Source of the DNA: Palsa-851 sp035534435
Lineage (GTDB): Bacteria; Chloroflexota; Dormibacteria; Aeolococcales; Aeolococcaceae
Assembly: GCA_035534435.1 (NCBI GenBank)
Contig: DATLRX010000011.1
Span: 1 to 64,000 of the forward strand
Direction of reading: 5' to 3'
Length of the DNA stretch: 64,000 nucleotides
Shown: piece by piece, positions 30,095-39,204 of the stretch
Layout: every line of letters starts with the position of its first letter
How positions within the stretch are numbered: position 1 is the first letter of the stretch
Made by a program: the position numbers and the translations under genes
Notes under the pieces: generated by a model
The model's database searches: none
What the model was told of the DNA's origin: nothing
What the model saw: the letters and a program-made list of their open reading frames with translations, nothing else

Positions 30095-31470
30095 CAGTGC
30101 ATCCTCCCGCCGGCGATGCCGGCCTCGACGGCGAACTCCGACGGCTTCGCCGGCGGTCCCGCTTCGGTTGGTGATGTGGAAAGGCCAAGACGGCGGTAGG
30201 TCTCGTCGATGTGCGCGAGGTACGTCTCGACGTCGAAGCAGTGCGCGATGGTGGCCTCCGACAGCGCTGCGGAGACATCCGCATCGGCGGCGACGAGGTC
30301 GCGGAACGGCGCCTCGTCATCGCGAGCCCGTGCCGCGAGTGACTGCACCGCGCGATAGGCCTCCTCACGCGGCCACTCGGCCTCAACGATGAGCGCCGTG
30401 AGCACCTGCTGGGAGAACACGATGCCACCATGCAGCTCGAGGTTCGCGAGCATGCGCTCCGGCTTCACATGCAGGCCGGCCACGATTCGCGTGGAGAGAC
30501 GCACGATGTAGTCGGCCAGCGCGCACGCATCGGGCAGGATCACGCGCTCCGCCGACGAATGCGAGATATCGCGTTCGTGCCAGAGGGCCACGTCCTCCAT
30601 CGCCGTCATCGCGTATCCACGCAAAACGCGCGCAAGCCCGACGATGCGCTCGCAGAGGATCGGGTTGCGCTTGTGAGGCATCGCCGAGGAGCCCTTCTGG
30701 CGCTGACCGAACGGCTCCTCCACCTCGTCGACCTCGGTGATCTGCAGCAGACGGACAGTGGTCGCGAGACGCTCAAGGACGGCCCCGAGCAGCGCGAGGG
30801 CTGTGACGAAGGAGGCGTGCCGGTCGCGCGCGAGCACCTGTGTCGCAACCGGCGCGACGGTGAGCTCGAGCCCCGCGCACACGTGCTCCTCGATCTCGGG
30901 CGGCACGCTCGCGTGAGTGCCGACGGCGCCGGTGATCTGCCCGACCGCGATCTCCGCCGTGGCGGCGGCGAGCCGGGTCCGGGCGCGTCGCACCTCATCG
31001 ACGAAGTTCGCGAGCTTGATGCCGAGCGTGAGCGGCTCCGCGTGCACCCCGTGGGTGCGGCCCATCATCACCGTGAGGCGGTGCCGCTCGGCCTGATCGA
31101 CGAGCGCCGCGATCAGGGCCTCGGTGTCCTCATCGATGACTCCGGCGGCATCCCGAAGCTGGGTTGCGAGCGCTGTGTCGACGATGTCCGACGACGTCAG
31201 GCCGAGGTGAAAGTAGCGCCCCGCCTCGCCGACGGTCTCCTGTACGGCGGCCACGAAGGCAGCGACGTCGTGCCCCTGCTCAGCTTCGAGCTCGGCGATG
31301 CGTTCGGCATCCACACTCGCCGCCTGCAGGGCGCTCAGGGATTCGACCGGAATCCGGCCGAGCTCGGCCCAGCCTTCACATGCGAGCAACTCGACGTCCA
31401 GCCATCGCTGCAGTCGTGAGGCGTCACTGAAGATCTTCGCGATCTGCTGCGGGGCGTACCGGGGGATCAC
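30094..31470 (-). CDS. purB: Adenylosuccinate lyase
   Basis: 458 residues. It releases fumarate from SAICAR and from adenylosuccinate. The fumarase-superfamily signature GSSAMPHKRNPILCERI carries the catalytic serine loop; TSSDIVDTALATQLRD and MGRTHGVHAEPLTLG are the other two conserved regions. Probably starts at GTG 31470, within MIPRYAPQQIAKIFSD. It leads an eight-gene minus-strand operon down to 22887 and shares a 19-base promoter gap with the divergent phosphodiesterase gene. Confidence 0.96.
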   Translation of the reverse strand: MIPRYAPQQIAKIFSDASRLQRWLDVELLACEGWAELGRIPVESLSALQAASVDAERIAELEAEQGHDVAAFVAAVQETVGEAGRYFHLGLTSSDIVDTALATQLRDAAGVIDEDTEALIAALVDQAERHRLTVMMGRTHGVHAEPLTLGIKLANFVDEVRRARTRLAAATAEIAVGQITGAVGTHASVPPEIEEHVCAGLELTVAPVATQVLARDRHASFVTALALLGAVLERLATTVRLLQITEVDEVEEPFGQRQKGSSAMPHKRNPILCERIVGLARVLRGYAMTAMEDVALWHERDISHSSAERVILPDACALADYIVRLSTRIVAGLHVKPERMLANLELHGGIVFSQQVLTALIVEAEWPREEAYRAVQSLAARARDDEAPFRDLVAADADVSAALSEATIAHCFDVETYLAHIDETYRRLGLSTSPTEAGPPAKPSEFAVEAGIAGGRMH

Positions 31471-31477
31471 GTACGTT

Positions 31478-31484
31478 CATTCTA
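31478..31484. promoter_or_regulatory. Overlapping bidirectional -10 region between purB and the phosphodiesterase gene
   Basis: Only 19 bases separate the two divergent start codons. On the minus strand TAGAAT (31484-31479) ends eight bases before the purB GTG. On the plus strand CATTCT (31478-31483) ends six bases before GTG 31490. The same base pairs would therefore serve both promoters and both transcripts would be leaderless or nearly so. Confidence 0.5.
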
Positions 31485-31489
31485 TCGGG

Positions 31490-32332
31490 GTGACCGACGG
31501 CACCTCTCTGCCCCTCGTGATCGCGCACCGCGGCGCGTCTCGTGACGCTCCGGGGAACTCTCCGGCAGCGTTCGAGGCTGCCATCGCCCAGGGAGCGGAC
31601 GCCGTGGAGCTCGATGTCCGGCGCACGTCGGACGGCGTCCTGGTGGTGCATCACAACGCGTCGCGCCGCGGTGTGCCTGTGGCGATGCAGACGTACGCCA
31701 CGCTCATTCGCAGGAGCCGGTACGAGCCACCGCTCCTCGACGTGGTCCTCGACCTGTGCCGGGGCCGGACGGCTCTGGACATCGAGATCAAGGAACCGGG
31801 ATACGAGGCCGAGGTCATGGAGGCCGCCTCGAGCCGCTTCGCCCGCGAGGACCTGCTGTACACATCGTTCGAGGAGTCGGTGATCGCCGCGATCAAGCGC
31901 CTCGACCCCGACGCGCGCTGCGGGTTGCTCCTCGGGCCGGGCCGGCTCCACAGCCGTACCCAGCGCTACGAGACGCTCCCGTTCGATCTCGCGGAGCGCT
32001 GCGGCGCCGATCTCCTTGCGGTCCATCAGTGGCTGGCGCCGCTCCGGAAACGGAGCCGGGGAAGGAAGTCCGCAGGCTCGGGACTGCTTGCGGAGGCGTC
32101 GCTTCGCAAGTTCCCGCTCGTGGTCTGGACGGTGGACGGCCCCCAGCGCTTGCGCGCCTATCTTGCGGACGGGCGCGTGGCGGGGATAATCACCGACCTA
32201 CCCGGGCTCGCGGTCGAGACCAGGCGGGACATCGCGCAGCACGGCGCACAGGAAGAATTCATGCCAGCCCACGTAACCGGACTCTCGCGCCCGGCGTTGA
32301 CTGATCGAGTGCGCCCGGTGATCCCGAGATGA
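31490..32332 (+). CDS. Glycerophosphodiester phosphodiesterase
   Basis: 280 residues of the GDPD/UgpQ family, which hydrolyses glycerophosphodiesters to glycerol-3-phosphate and an alcohol. The catalytic blocks are visible: IAHRGASRDAPGNSPAAFEAA (shown here at 21 residues shortened in meaning to the HRG and N-T/S-P elements), AVELDVRRTSDGVLVVHH with the metal Glu and catalytic His, and DIEIKEPG. A late PLVVWTVDGPQRLRAYL matches the family. GTG 31490 is the only start that does not read back through purB. No signal peptide, so cytoplasmic. Confidence 0.88.
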   Translation: MTDGTSLPLVIAHRGASRDAPGNSPAAFEAAIAQGADAVELDVRRTSDGVLVVHHNASRRGVPVAMQTYATLIRRSRYEPPLLDVVLDLCRGRTALDIEIKEPGYEAEVMEAASSRFAREDLLYTSFEESVIAAIKRLDPDARCGLLLGPGRLHSRTQRYETLPFDLAERCGADLLAVHQWLAPLRKRSRGRKSAGSGLLAEASLRKFPLVVWTVDGPQRLRAYLADGRVAGIITDLPGLAVETRRDIAQHGAQEEFMPAHVTGLSRPALTDRVRPVIPR

Positions 32333-32892
32333 CGCTACCTCGGGCGTATGAGGATCAATTAGTCGAGCGTGCCAAGCATGACGCCGGCGCCTTTGGGGAA
32401 CTGTACGACCACTACTTCGGGCAGATCTACCGATTCGTCTTCAGCCGTCTCAGGGATCAGGAGGCCGCCGAGGACGTCACCTCGGAGGTCTTCTTCAAGG
32501 CCCTTCGCGCGATCGGACGATACAAACCCGCGGGGCACCCCTTCAGTGCCTGGCTCTACCAGATCAGTGTCAACGCAATCAATGACCATTACAGAAGCCG
32601 CAGACCGACCTCGAGCCTCGACAGCGCAATCGCTGTCGCCGACCCGGCTCGCCCTGTTGACGAGCGTGTCGTCGACAGCGCGGAAGCGGCTCGGATCTGG
32701 GAGGCGATCGACGACCTCCCGCCTCAGCAGCGGGCTGCGATGACGCTCAAGCTCGGTGAGGATCTCAAGCTCGCCCAGATCGGCGAGATCCTGGGCAAGA
32801 GCGAGGGCGCGGTGAAGCTGCTGATCCACCGCGGCATGATCGGCGTTCGTCTTCGCCTGGGTGTCGCGGCGCCCCTCGAGGAGAAAGGGTGA
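32329..32892 (+). CDS. ECF-type RNA polymerase sigma factor
   Basis: 187 residues. Region 2 covers about 18-85 (FGELYDHYFGQIYRFVFSRL, EAAEDVTSEVFFKALRAIGRY, FSAWLYQISVNAINDHYR) and region 4 about 125-175 (LPPQQRAAMTLKLGEDLKLAQIGEILG). Its ATG overlaps the phosphodiesterase stop, and its stop overlaps the start of the large membrane protein that follows, its probable anti-sigma factor. Confidence 0.9.
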   Translation: MTLPRAYEDQLVERAKHDAGAFGELYDHYFGQIYRFVFSRLRDQEAAEDVTSEVFFKALRAIGRYKPAGHPFSAWLYQISVNAINDHYRSRRPTSSLDSAIAVADPARPVDERVVDSAEAARIWEAIDDLPPQQRAAMTLKLGEDLKLAQIGEILGKSEGAVKLLIHRGMIGVRLRLGVAAPLEEKG

Positions 32893-35165
32893 TGTCCTGG
32901 CCGGGAGGATGGTTCGATCCCGAGCTCGAGGATCTGTTCCACGAGGAGCCCGAGCTGCTCGAGACCGCCCGGCGGGTTCGCGCGGCCCGGCCGCAGACCG
33001 AGCCTGATCCGCGATTCCAGAACCGTCTGCGCGCCCAGCTCATCGCCGAGGCGACGAGGAGCCACGGGGCACGTCGCTGGTGGCGCCTCGGTTCGACGCA
33101 CGCCGCGTGGGGCGGCGCCGTCCTCGGGGTTGCGCTCATCGGAGCGACGGCGCTGACCTTCCTCTCGAACCATCCCCAGGACAGGACCATCACCGCGATC
33201 TCGGCCATCGCCGCCGAGCACGCCGTCGACCCGAACAACGTGATCCAGGTGAGCTTCAACCAGCCGATGGACAAGGCGGCCGTCGAGAAGGGCGTTCGGA
33301 TCCAGCCGGCCACGGAGGTGTCGTACTCCTGGACCGGCAACGACCTCGTGATCACGCCGGTGCACCACCTGACCGGGAACACGCCGTACACCGTGACCAT
33401 CGCGCAGAGCGCGATCCGCGCTGCCACAGGCGCCGTCGCGACCACCCCGATCGTGATCCCGTTTGCAACCGCGCCGACGCCGCCGGTCGGGCGTTCGACA
33501 CCACCGACGCTTGCCCTCTCCATCGTCGGCCCTCAAGGCACCGGCGTGAACGGTCTCGGCGGGATGCTGCTCTTTGCGCCCGACGGGTCGCTGGTGAGCA
33601 CGGCAGGACTGCTGCCGGCGCCGCCGGGCACGCCCCCGGTCGCAGCCTCGCCGACCCCGGGCACTTCGCCGACGCCCACTCCGGAGGGCGTCCCCGACAA
33701 CACTCCTTCGGTCGCCGGACAACTCGTCGACTATGCCTCGAGCGGGGGGCCGTTCGCTCTGGCCGCCGCCTCATCGGCCGCTGCTTTCTCGCCGAACGGA
33801 ACGTACGTGGCGGCAGCGGTCGATGACGGCAACGGCGGGTCGAAGATCGTCGTGACGCTCGCCGACGGCAGCCAGCATCGGCCGACGAGGCTCGTCGATT
33901 CATCGTCACCCGTGATCGCGTTGACCTGGGCTTCCAGCGACCGAATCGTCTATACCGACGGCGCCACCATCAACGAGATCGACCTCTCCGGCAAGGGCTC
34001 CACCCTCTACACCGTGCCCGCCTCCGGCGGCTCGGTCGCGAAGCTCGATCCCGGTGGCGCGTATGCATTCGTCGCTCCCGCGAGCGGCACCGGCGGCAAC
34101 CTGCTCGATATTGCGACGGACGCCGAGGTGGTGCTGCAGGGCTCGACCACCGCGGTCGGATTCAGCGGCGACGGCAGCACGGTGGTGTGGGCCGACCAGT
34201 CGACGAGCAGGACGCGTTTCTGGACCGAGTCCGTGACCCAGCAGGCGCCGGCGTCGATGTCGCTGCTCGACGGGAGCGCCACGTACGGCGACATCGCGCT
34301 CGATGCGGACGGAGATGCGGCCGCGTATCTCATGACGCCGCCGTCACAGGGCACGCAGGTGGTCATTGCCGAGGTGCCGAGCGGCGCTCCGATCGCGATC
34401 GAGCCCGTGTCGTTCACCCCGTCGGGGCTGGCGCTGTCTCCCGGCGGCGACCAGATAGCGCTCCTCGGCAGCGACAGCAACGGCGGGCTCACGGTGCAGC
34501 GGGCCGCGGTCCCCGGCGCGACCGCTGCGCACGCGGCCGCGGGAATTCCGGCAGCAGCCAACTCGACATTGCATGCATTCGTCGAGGCGCAGGTGGCAGG
34601 TGACCTCGGCACGATGGCAGGGTTGAGCGGACCCAACGCGAATGCGGCTGCGAACACGCCGCAGAACCTGAGCCGTGCGTACGTCATCAGCACGTACGTC
34701 CAGCCCCACGGCGCGGTGTCGGCGAGCGTCGAGCTGGTCGTCGACCCGACCGCGGGCCACGCGAGCGCGGAAGTGGCGGGTGAGACGCTGACGCTCGTTC
34801 CGCAGGCGTCCGGTACCACGTATATCGTCAGCCGCATCGCATCGACCCCGCTGCACGACGAGGCGTCCGGACCGCACGTGCTCCAGGTCAACGCGACGAC
34901 GCAGTCGGGTCAGACCACGCTCGCGGTGAGCTTCGACAGCGACCTCAACCCGGCCTCGGTGGGCGGCGCGTTCACGGTGCTCGACTCGAACGGGACGACG
35001 CTCACCTCATCCACCGTGTACGACGCGAACTCTCGAACGGCGACGGTGACCATCGCGAGCACGACGTCCGGTGCGCTCACCCTCGAGATCTCGACAGCAC
35101 TTGACGACGTGTACGGTCAGACGCTCGCGCACGCGTTCCAGACGGTGGTCGGGACGAACTCCTAG
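32889..35165 (+). CDS. Membrane-anchored probable anti-sigma factor with Ig-like and propeller-like extracellular region
   Basis: 758 residues (GTG 32889; ATG 32892 equally possible). A cytoplasmic N-terminus of about 70 residues includes EPDPRFQNRLRAQLIAEA, a pattern common before the membrane helix of anti-sigma-like proteins. One helix follows at about 73-93 (AAWGGAVLGVALIGATALTF). Outside lie an SbsA/Big_5-type Ig-like domain (about 105-195, VIQVSFNQPMDKAAV), a Pro/Thr-rich linker, a long repetitive beta region that reads like a propeller (about 260-560), and a second Ig-like domain at the end. The anti-sigma role is inferred from the overlap with the sigma gene; no zinc HCC motif is seen. 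Confidence 0.68.
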   Translation: MMSWPGGWFDPELEDLFHEEPELLETARRVRAARPQTEPDPRFQNRLRAQLIAEATRSHGARRWWRLGSTHAAWGGAVLGVALIGATALTFLSNHPQDRTITAISAIAAEHAVDPNNVIQVSFNQPMDKAAVEKGVRIQPATEVSYSWTGNDLVITPVHHLTGNTPYTVTIAQSAIRAATGAVATTPIVIPFATAPTPPVGRSTPPTLALSIVGPQGTGVNGLGGMLLFAPDGSLVSTAGLLPAPPGTPPVAASPTPGTSPTPTPEGVPDNTPSVAGQLVDYASSGGPFALAAASSAAAFSPNGTYVAAAVDDGNGGSKIVVTLADGSQHRPTRLVDSSSPVIALTWASSDRIVYTDGATINEIDLSGKGSTLYTVPASGGSVAKLDPGGAYAFVAPASGTGGNLLDIATDAEVVLQGSTTAVGFSGDGSTVVWADQSTSRTRFWTESVTQQAPASMSLLDGSATYGDIALDADGDAAAYLMTPPSQGTQVVIAEVPSGAPIAIEPVSFTPSGLALSPGGDQIALLGSDSNGGLTVQRAAVPGATAAHAAAGIPAAANSTLHAFVEAQVAGDLGTMAGLSGPNANAAANTPQNLSRAYVISTYVQPHGAVSASVELVVDPTAGHASAEVAGETLTLVPQASGTTYIVSRIASTPLHDEASGPHVLQVNATTQSGQTTLAVSFDSDLNPASVGGAFTVLDSNGTTLTSSTVYDANSRTATVTIASTTSGALTLEISTALDDVYGQTLAHAFQTVVGTNS

Positions 35166-35926
35166 ACCGGCACACGCACCACGCGACGGCGAAGCATGGT
35201 CGCTGTCACCGGGATGCGCATCGTTCCATCAGCGGCGATGCATGACCGCAGGTCCCGCTCGCATGCGCCACGCACCGCGTCGAGCAGCGATGCGGGCGCA
35301 CCGGCAAGCTCCGCGGCCACAGGCCGTTCCAGGACCATCGCCGCCCAGTACTGGCCGATACCGTCGAAGCGCGCGACATCGCGGAGCGTCACGGCCTCCC
35401 ACCGCTCGCGTCCCGCGGCGATGTCGACCGGTATGCACCGCTCCAGAAACGCCGAGCGTATGCCGGCCTCGTCGCGGAGCGCATCGACGAGCGCGCGTTC
35501 GTGCGCCGGCGGGTCCGCGCCGTCCCAGACGACGAAGACCGCCACGCCCGACGGTGTGAGGATGCGTTCGGTCTCATCGAACGCACCGGTGCCATCCCAG
35601 AACCCGAGCGTGCACAGTGAGCCGGCGCGGTCGCAGGTTCCGTCGGGAATGTCGAGCGCTCGCTCGGTCACGACGGATGTCACCACCTCGCATCCGGCCG
35701 GCGCAACACCGAGCGCCGCCTCGGCCGTGAGTTCCGCGTCGACGTCGACGAGCACCACGCGCCCTCGCGCGCCGACAGCGGCGCCGAGCGACGCCGCGAG
35801 CGTCCCCGCGTCGCACACCAGGTCGCAGGCGGTTTCTCCTGCGCGGACACCGAGCTCGTCGACGAGCTGCTCGGCCAACGGGCGCAGGACCGCGGCCGAG
35901 TAGAGCCGCCCGAACCGCGGCTCCAC
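35162..35926 (-). CDS. SAM-methyltransferase-like protein with degenerate cofactor motif
   Basis: 254 residues. The layout is that of a class I methyltransferase: ETACDLVCDAGTLAASLG at the glycine-rich loop position, an acidic residue ending the second strand in GRVVLVDVDAE, and LTPSGVAVFVVWDG in place of motif III. The usual GxGxG is degraded to CDAGT, so activity is uncertain. GTG 35926 lies six bases after accC, so it is the last gene of that operon. Its stop shares the palindrome CTAG with the convergent anti-sigma gene. Confidence 0.6.
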   Translation of the reverse strand: MEPRFGRLYSAAVLRPLAEQLVDELGVRAGETACDLVCDAGTLAASLGAAVGARGRVVLVDVDAELTAEAALGVAPAGCEVVTSVVTERALDIPDGTCDRAGSLCTLGFWDGTGAFDETERILTPSGVAVFVVWDGADPPAHERALVDALRDEAGIRSAFLERCIPVDIAAGRERWEAVTLRDVARFDGIGQYWAAMVLERPVAAELAGAPASLLDAVRGACERDLRSCIAADGTMRIPVTATMLRRRVVRVPV

Positions 35927-35932
35927 GGTGCG

Positions 35933-37375
35933 TTACCCGGAGACGGCCACCGCGGCGGCGATGGCCGCGACGCGGGCGGGATCACGCACCAACCGCCGGA
36001 ACGGCTCCTGACGCGCGGCCCAGACGTCAGCGGCCGCGACCAGCTCCGGATGGTGCTCGATGAACGCCGTGCTGTAGTCGCCGGCGCGGAATCCCGGGTC
36101 GTCGATGACGGCAAGGTGATACGCGATGTTGGTGTGGATTCCGGTGACCACGTACTCGAGCAGCGCGCGGCGCATGCGATCGAGCGCCGCATCCCGCGTC
36201 GGTGCGTGCACGATGAGCTTGGCGATCATCGGGTCGTAGTTGGGCGAGACCGGACCGGCGGTCACCAGCGAGCTGTCGACGCGCACACCGGGCCCCGACG
36301 GCTCGTGATAGCCCGTCACCTGCCCCGGCGACGGCAGGAACCCGCGGGCGTAGTTCTCGGCGTTGACACGGCATTCGATCGCGTGCCCGCGCGGGACGAC
36401 CTGCTCCTGCGTCAACGTCAGGCGTTCGCCGGACGCGATGCGCAGCTGCTCGGCGACGAGATCGATGCCGTACACGAGCTCGGTGATCGGGTGCTCGACC
36501 TGCAACCGTGTGTTCATCTCGAGGAAGTAGAACTCGCCCTTGCGGAAGATGAACTCGACGGTGCCGGCGTTGACATAGCCCACCGCTCTGGCAGCCGTGA
36601 CCGCGGCCTCGCCCATGCGGGCGCGCGTCTCGGCGTCGATGACCGGCGACGGCGCCTCCTCGATGATCTTCTGGTGCCGGCGCTGGATCGAGCACTCGCG
36701 CTCGCCGAGGTGAATGACATTGCCGTGCGTGTCCGCGACCACCTGGATCTCGATGTGCCGCGGCTCCTCGAGGTAGCGCTCGAGGAAGATGGTGTCGTTC
36801 CCGAACGCGCGATGCGCCGTGCTTCGTGCGGTGTCATACGAGCCACGCAGCTCCGCTTCGTCACGCGCAATGCGCATACCGATGCCGCCACCGCCGGCGC
36901 TCGCCTTGATGAGCACCGGGTAGCCGATGGCCGCCGCGGCGACGACGGTCTCCTCGATGTCGACGAGCGCGCCCGTCCCGGGCACCACAGGAACGCCCGA
37001 TTCGCGCATGCGGTCGCGCGCGGGCACCTTCTCGCCCATGGCGGCCATCGCGTCCGGCGGCGGCCCGATGAAGACGAGGCCGTTGTCGGCACACGCGCGC
37101 GCGAACTGCTGGTTCTCGCTGAGGAAACCGTACCCCGGATGAATCGCCTGCGCTCCGGTGGAGCGCGCCGCTTCGATGATCCGATCGATCACCAGGTATG
37201 ACTGCGCCGACGGCGCCGGTCCGATCTCCACCGCCTCGTCGGCGAGCAGGACGAACGCCGCGGATCGGTCGATGTCGCTGTGCACCGCGACCGTGCGCAC
37301 GCCGAGGTCGCGGCAACCGCGAATGATGCGAAGCGCGATCTCGCCGCGGTTCGCGATGAGGACCTTCTCGAACAT
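35933..37375 (-). CDS. accC: Biotin carboxylase subunit (pyruvate/acyl-CoA carboxylase subunit A)
   Basis: 480 residues. It carboxylates protein-bound biotin with ATP and bicarbonate. All key elements are intact: FEKVLIANRGEIALRII, the Gly-rich ATP lid IKASAGGGGIGM, HIEIQVVAD, the bicarbonate site ERECSIQRRHQKIIEE and FLEMNTRLQVEHPITELVYG. One-base overlap with the carboxyltransferase/biotin subunit upstream shows that the two form one enzyme of the two-subunit pyruvate carboxylase/OadA architecture. Confidence 0.93.
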   Translation of the reverse strand: MFEKVLIANRGEIALRIIRGCRDLGVRTVAVHSDIDRSAAFVLLADEAVEIGPAPSAQSYLVIDRIIEAARSTGAQAIHPGYGFLSENQQFARACADNGLVFIGPPPDAMAAMGEKVPARDRMRESGVPVVPGTGALVDIEETVVAAAAIGYPVLIKASAGGGGIGMRIARDEAELRGSYDTARSTAHRAFGNDTIFLERYLEEPRHIEIQVVADTHGNVIHLGERECSIQRRHQKIIEEAPSPVIDAETRARMGEAAVTAARAVGYVNAGTVEFIFRKGEFYFLEMNTRLQVEHPITELVYGIDLVAEQLRIASGERLTLTQEQVVPRGHAIECRVNAENYARGFLPSPGQVTGYHEPSGPGVRVDSSLVTAGPVSPNYDPMIAKLIVHAPTRDAALDRMRRALLEYVVTGIHTNIAYHLAVIDDPGFRAGDYSTAFIEHHPELVAAADVWAARQEPFRRLVRDPARVAAIAAAVAVSG

Positions 37376-39168
37376 CAGGCGCCGATCTGCACGAGCGGCG
37401 CGCGCGGAGCGACGACGGAGCCCTCTATCGCGTACACCTCGGTGATCGTCCCCGCGCGCGTCGCGGTGATGTCGTTCTGCATCTTCATCGCCTCGAGGAC
37501 GCAGACGACGTCGCCGAGCGCGACGTGGTCGCCGATCTTGACGTTGACCTTGAGCAGGAGTCCCTGCATCGGGGACACGACGGTTCCCTCGCGCGCGACG
37601 GGTGCCGCCGGCTGCGTCGGCGTGGCGACGGCGCTGACGCCGGTGTCCATGCCACCGATGATGCGCACCGCGAAGCTCTGTCCATCGACCTCGACGGTGA
37701 GCTCGCGCACCGCCACAGGAGGTGCGGCATCGCCCGCGGGCTCTGCGTCGGCATCATCGGTGTCCGCCGGCGAGTCGACGACGCCGGCGGCGGGTTCGAG
37801 CTCGGGCTCGTCGCCGAGTCGCTCGGCAACCGCCTCGCCGCGCTCGACCGCGAGAAACGCGTTGGGGAACAGGGCATACGTGACCAGTGCCTCGGCCGCG
37901 GGTGTCGGGTACCCCTCACGCACGAGGTCGCGACGGGTGGCTTCCATCGCGGGCTCGAGCAGGTCCGCGGGACGGCACGTGATCGGCTCCTCGCGACCGT
38001 TGACCAGGCGGCGCACGTCGCGGTCGACGGCCTCCGGCGGGTCGCCGTACAGGCCGAGGCAGTAGTCCTTGATCTCCTGGCTGATCGTCGCGTAGCGATC
38101 ACCCTCGACGACGTTGTACACCGCCTGCGTGGCGATGATCTCGGTGAGCGGCGTGACCAGTGGCGGATACCCGAGCTCGCGGCGCACCTGCACGACCTCG
38201 GCCTCGACATCGGTCAGCTGTCCGATGGCATCGCGCTCACGCAGCTCGGCGATGGCGTGCCCCATCGCCGACGGCGGCAGCAGCCCGCGCAATGCCGAGG
38301 TGTCGAGTCTCGCGGCGAGCGGATCGATGACATCCGCGTAGTGCATGAGCTCGTGCTCGAGGACGAGCGCCGCGGTCGCGACGCGCTCGAGGTCGAGCCC
38401 GCTATCGACTGTCGTTCCCGCGAACCCCGCGATCAGCGCTTCGGCAGCGGGCATGGACGCGCCGCCGGCCAGCGGTGACAGCGCGCAGTCGGCGCGGTAC
38501 GCGCCCGCGACTGCGGCGGCGTGACAGGCGAGCGCCGCCATCCCTGTTTGCGCGGAGATCGACACCGCCACCGGCACGCCGACGGCCTCGCGGATCGCGC
38601 TCACGGCGAGGCCGGCGCTCGCAGCGGTGAGCACACCGAGCGGGTCGTGGAGGCAGACGGTGGGATAGCCCGCGTCGACGAGCCGGCGAGCCATCTCACC
38701 CAAACCTTCAAGACCGTGCCCCGGTATCTCGTTGTAGACGATGACCCCTTCGGCCTGTTTCCCCGTTCCGGCGATCGCGATCGCGCAGCGTTCGAGGTTG
38801 CGCACGTCGTTGAGGGGGTCGTAGCAGCGGAAGATGTCGACGCCGGCGGCAGCGGCCGTCTCGATGAATGCGTCGACGAGATCGTCGGGGACCTGGCGAT
38901 GCCCGACGAGTGACTGGCCGCCGATCATCGCGAGCAGCGGCGTGATCGGCGCGGCCGCTCGAATCGCGCGCAGACGCGCGAACGGATCCTCAGCGAGGAA
39001 CCGCAGGGACGCCTCGAACGTCGAGCCGCCGAACACGTCGAGGGCTGCGAATCCGCAGTGATCGAGGGTTTCGGCGACGGGAAGGGCGTGGCGGAGGCGC
39101 AGTCTGCTGACCAGGAGCGACTGTTGCCCGTGGCGGAGCGACGTCTCCACCAATTCGAGACGGGGCAT
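37375..39168 (-). CDS. OadA/PycB-type carboxyltransferase-biotin subunit lacking the canonical metal ligands
   Basis: 597 residues, collinear with oxaloacetate decarboxylase alpha / pyruvate carboxylase subunit B. Barrel domain about 1-290, PYC_OADA helical domain to about 460, Ala/Pro/Asp linker, biotinyl domain at the end with EAMKM (biotin Lys562). Aligned to Klebsiella OadA with a constant offset of four, metal ligands Asp17, Lys178, His207 and His209 are His13, His174, Ser203 and Ser205 here, and the catalytic Thr is Gln207. The fold and biotin site are conserved, so either the acceptor chemistry has changed or the subunit is a biotin carrier only. Pairs with accC. Confidence 0.8.
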   Translation of the reverse strand: MPRLELVETSLRHGQQSLLVSRLRLRHALPVAETLDHCGFAALDVFGGSTFEASLRFLAEDPFARLRAIRAAAPITPLLAMIGGQSLVGHRQVPDDLVDAFIETAAAAGVDIFRCYDPLNDVRNLERCAIAIAGTGKQAEGVIVYNEIPGHGLEGLGEMARRLVDAGYPTVCLHDPLGVLTAASAGLAVSAIREAVGVPVAVSISAQTGMAALACHAAAVAGAYRADCALSPLAGGASMPAAEALIAGFAGTTVDSGLDLERVATAALVLEHELMHYADVIDPLAARLDTSALRGLLPPSAMGHAIAELRERDAIGQLTDVEAEVVQVRRELGYPPLVTPLTEIIATQAVYNVVEGDRYATISQEIKDYCLGLYGDPPEAVDRDVRRLVNGREEPITCRPADLLEPAMEATRRDLVREGYPTPAAEALVTYALFPNAFLAVERGEAVAERLGDEPELEPAAGVVDSPADTDDADAEPAGDAAPPVAVRELTVEVDGQSFAVRIIGGMDTGVSAVATPTQPAAPVAREGTVVSPMQGLLLKVNVKIGDHVALGDVVCVLEAMKMQNDITATRAGTITEVYAIEGSVVAPRAPLVQIGA

Positions 39169-39204
39169 CGCGGGCCATTCTAGTGCTCCGCCCCGGGCTG
39201 ACCC

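Noticed and set aside
31471..31489. Possible purine riboswitch before purB
   Set aside because: Only 19 bases separate the divergent genes, too few for a riboswitch.
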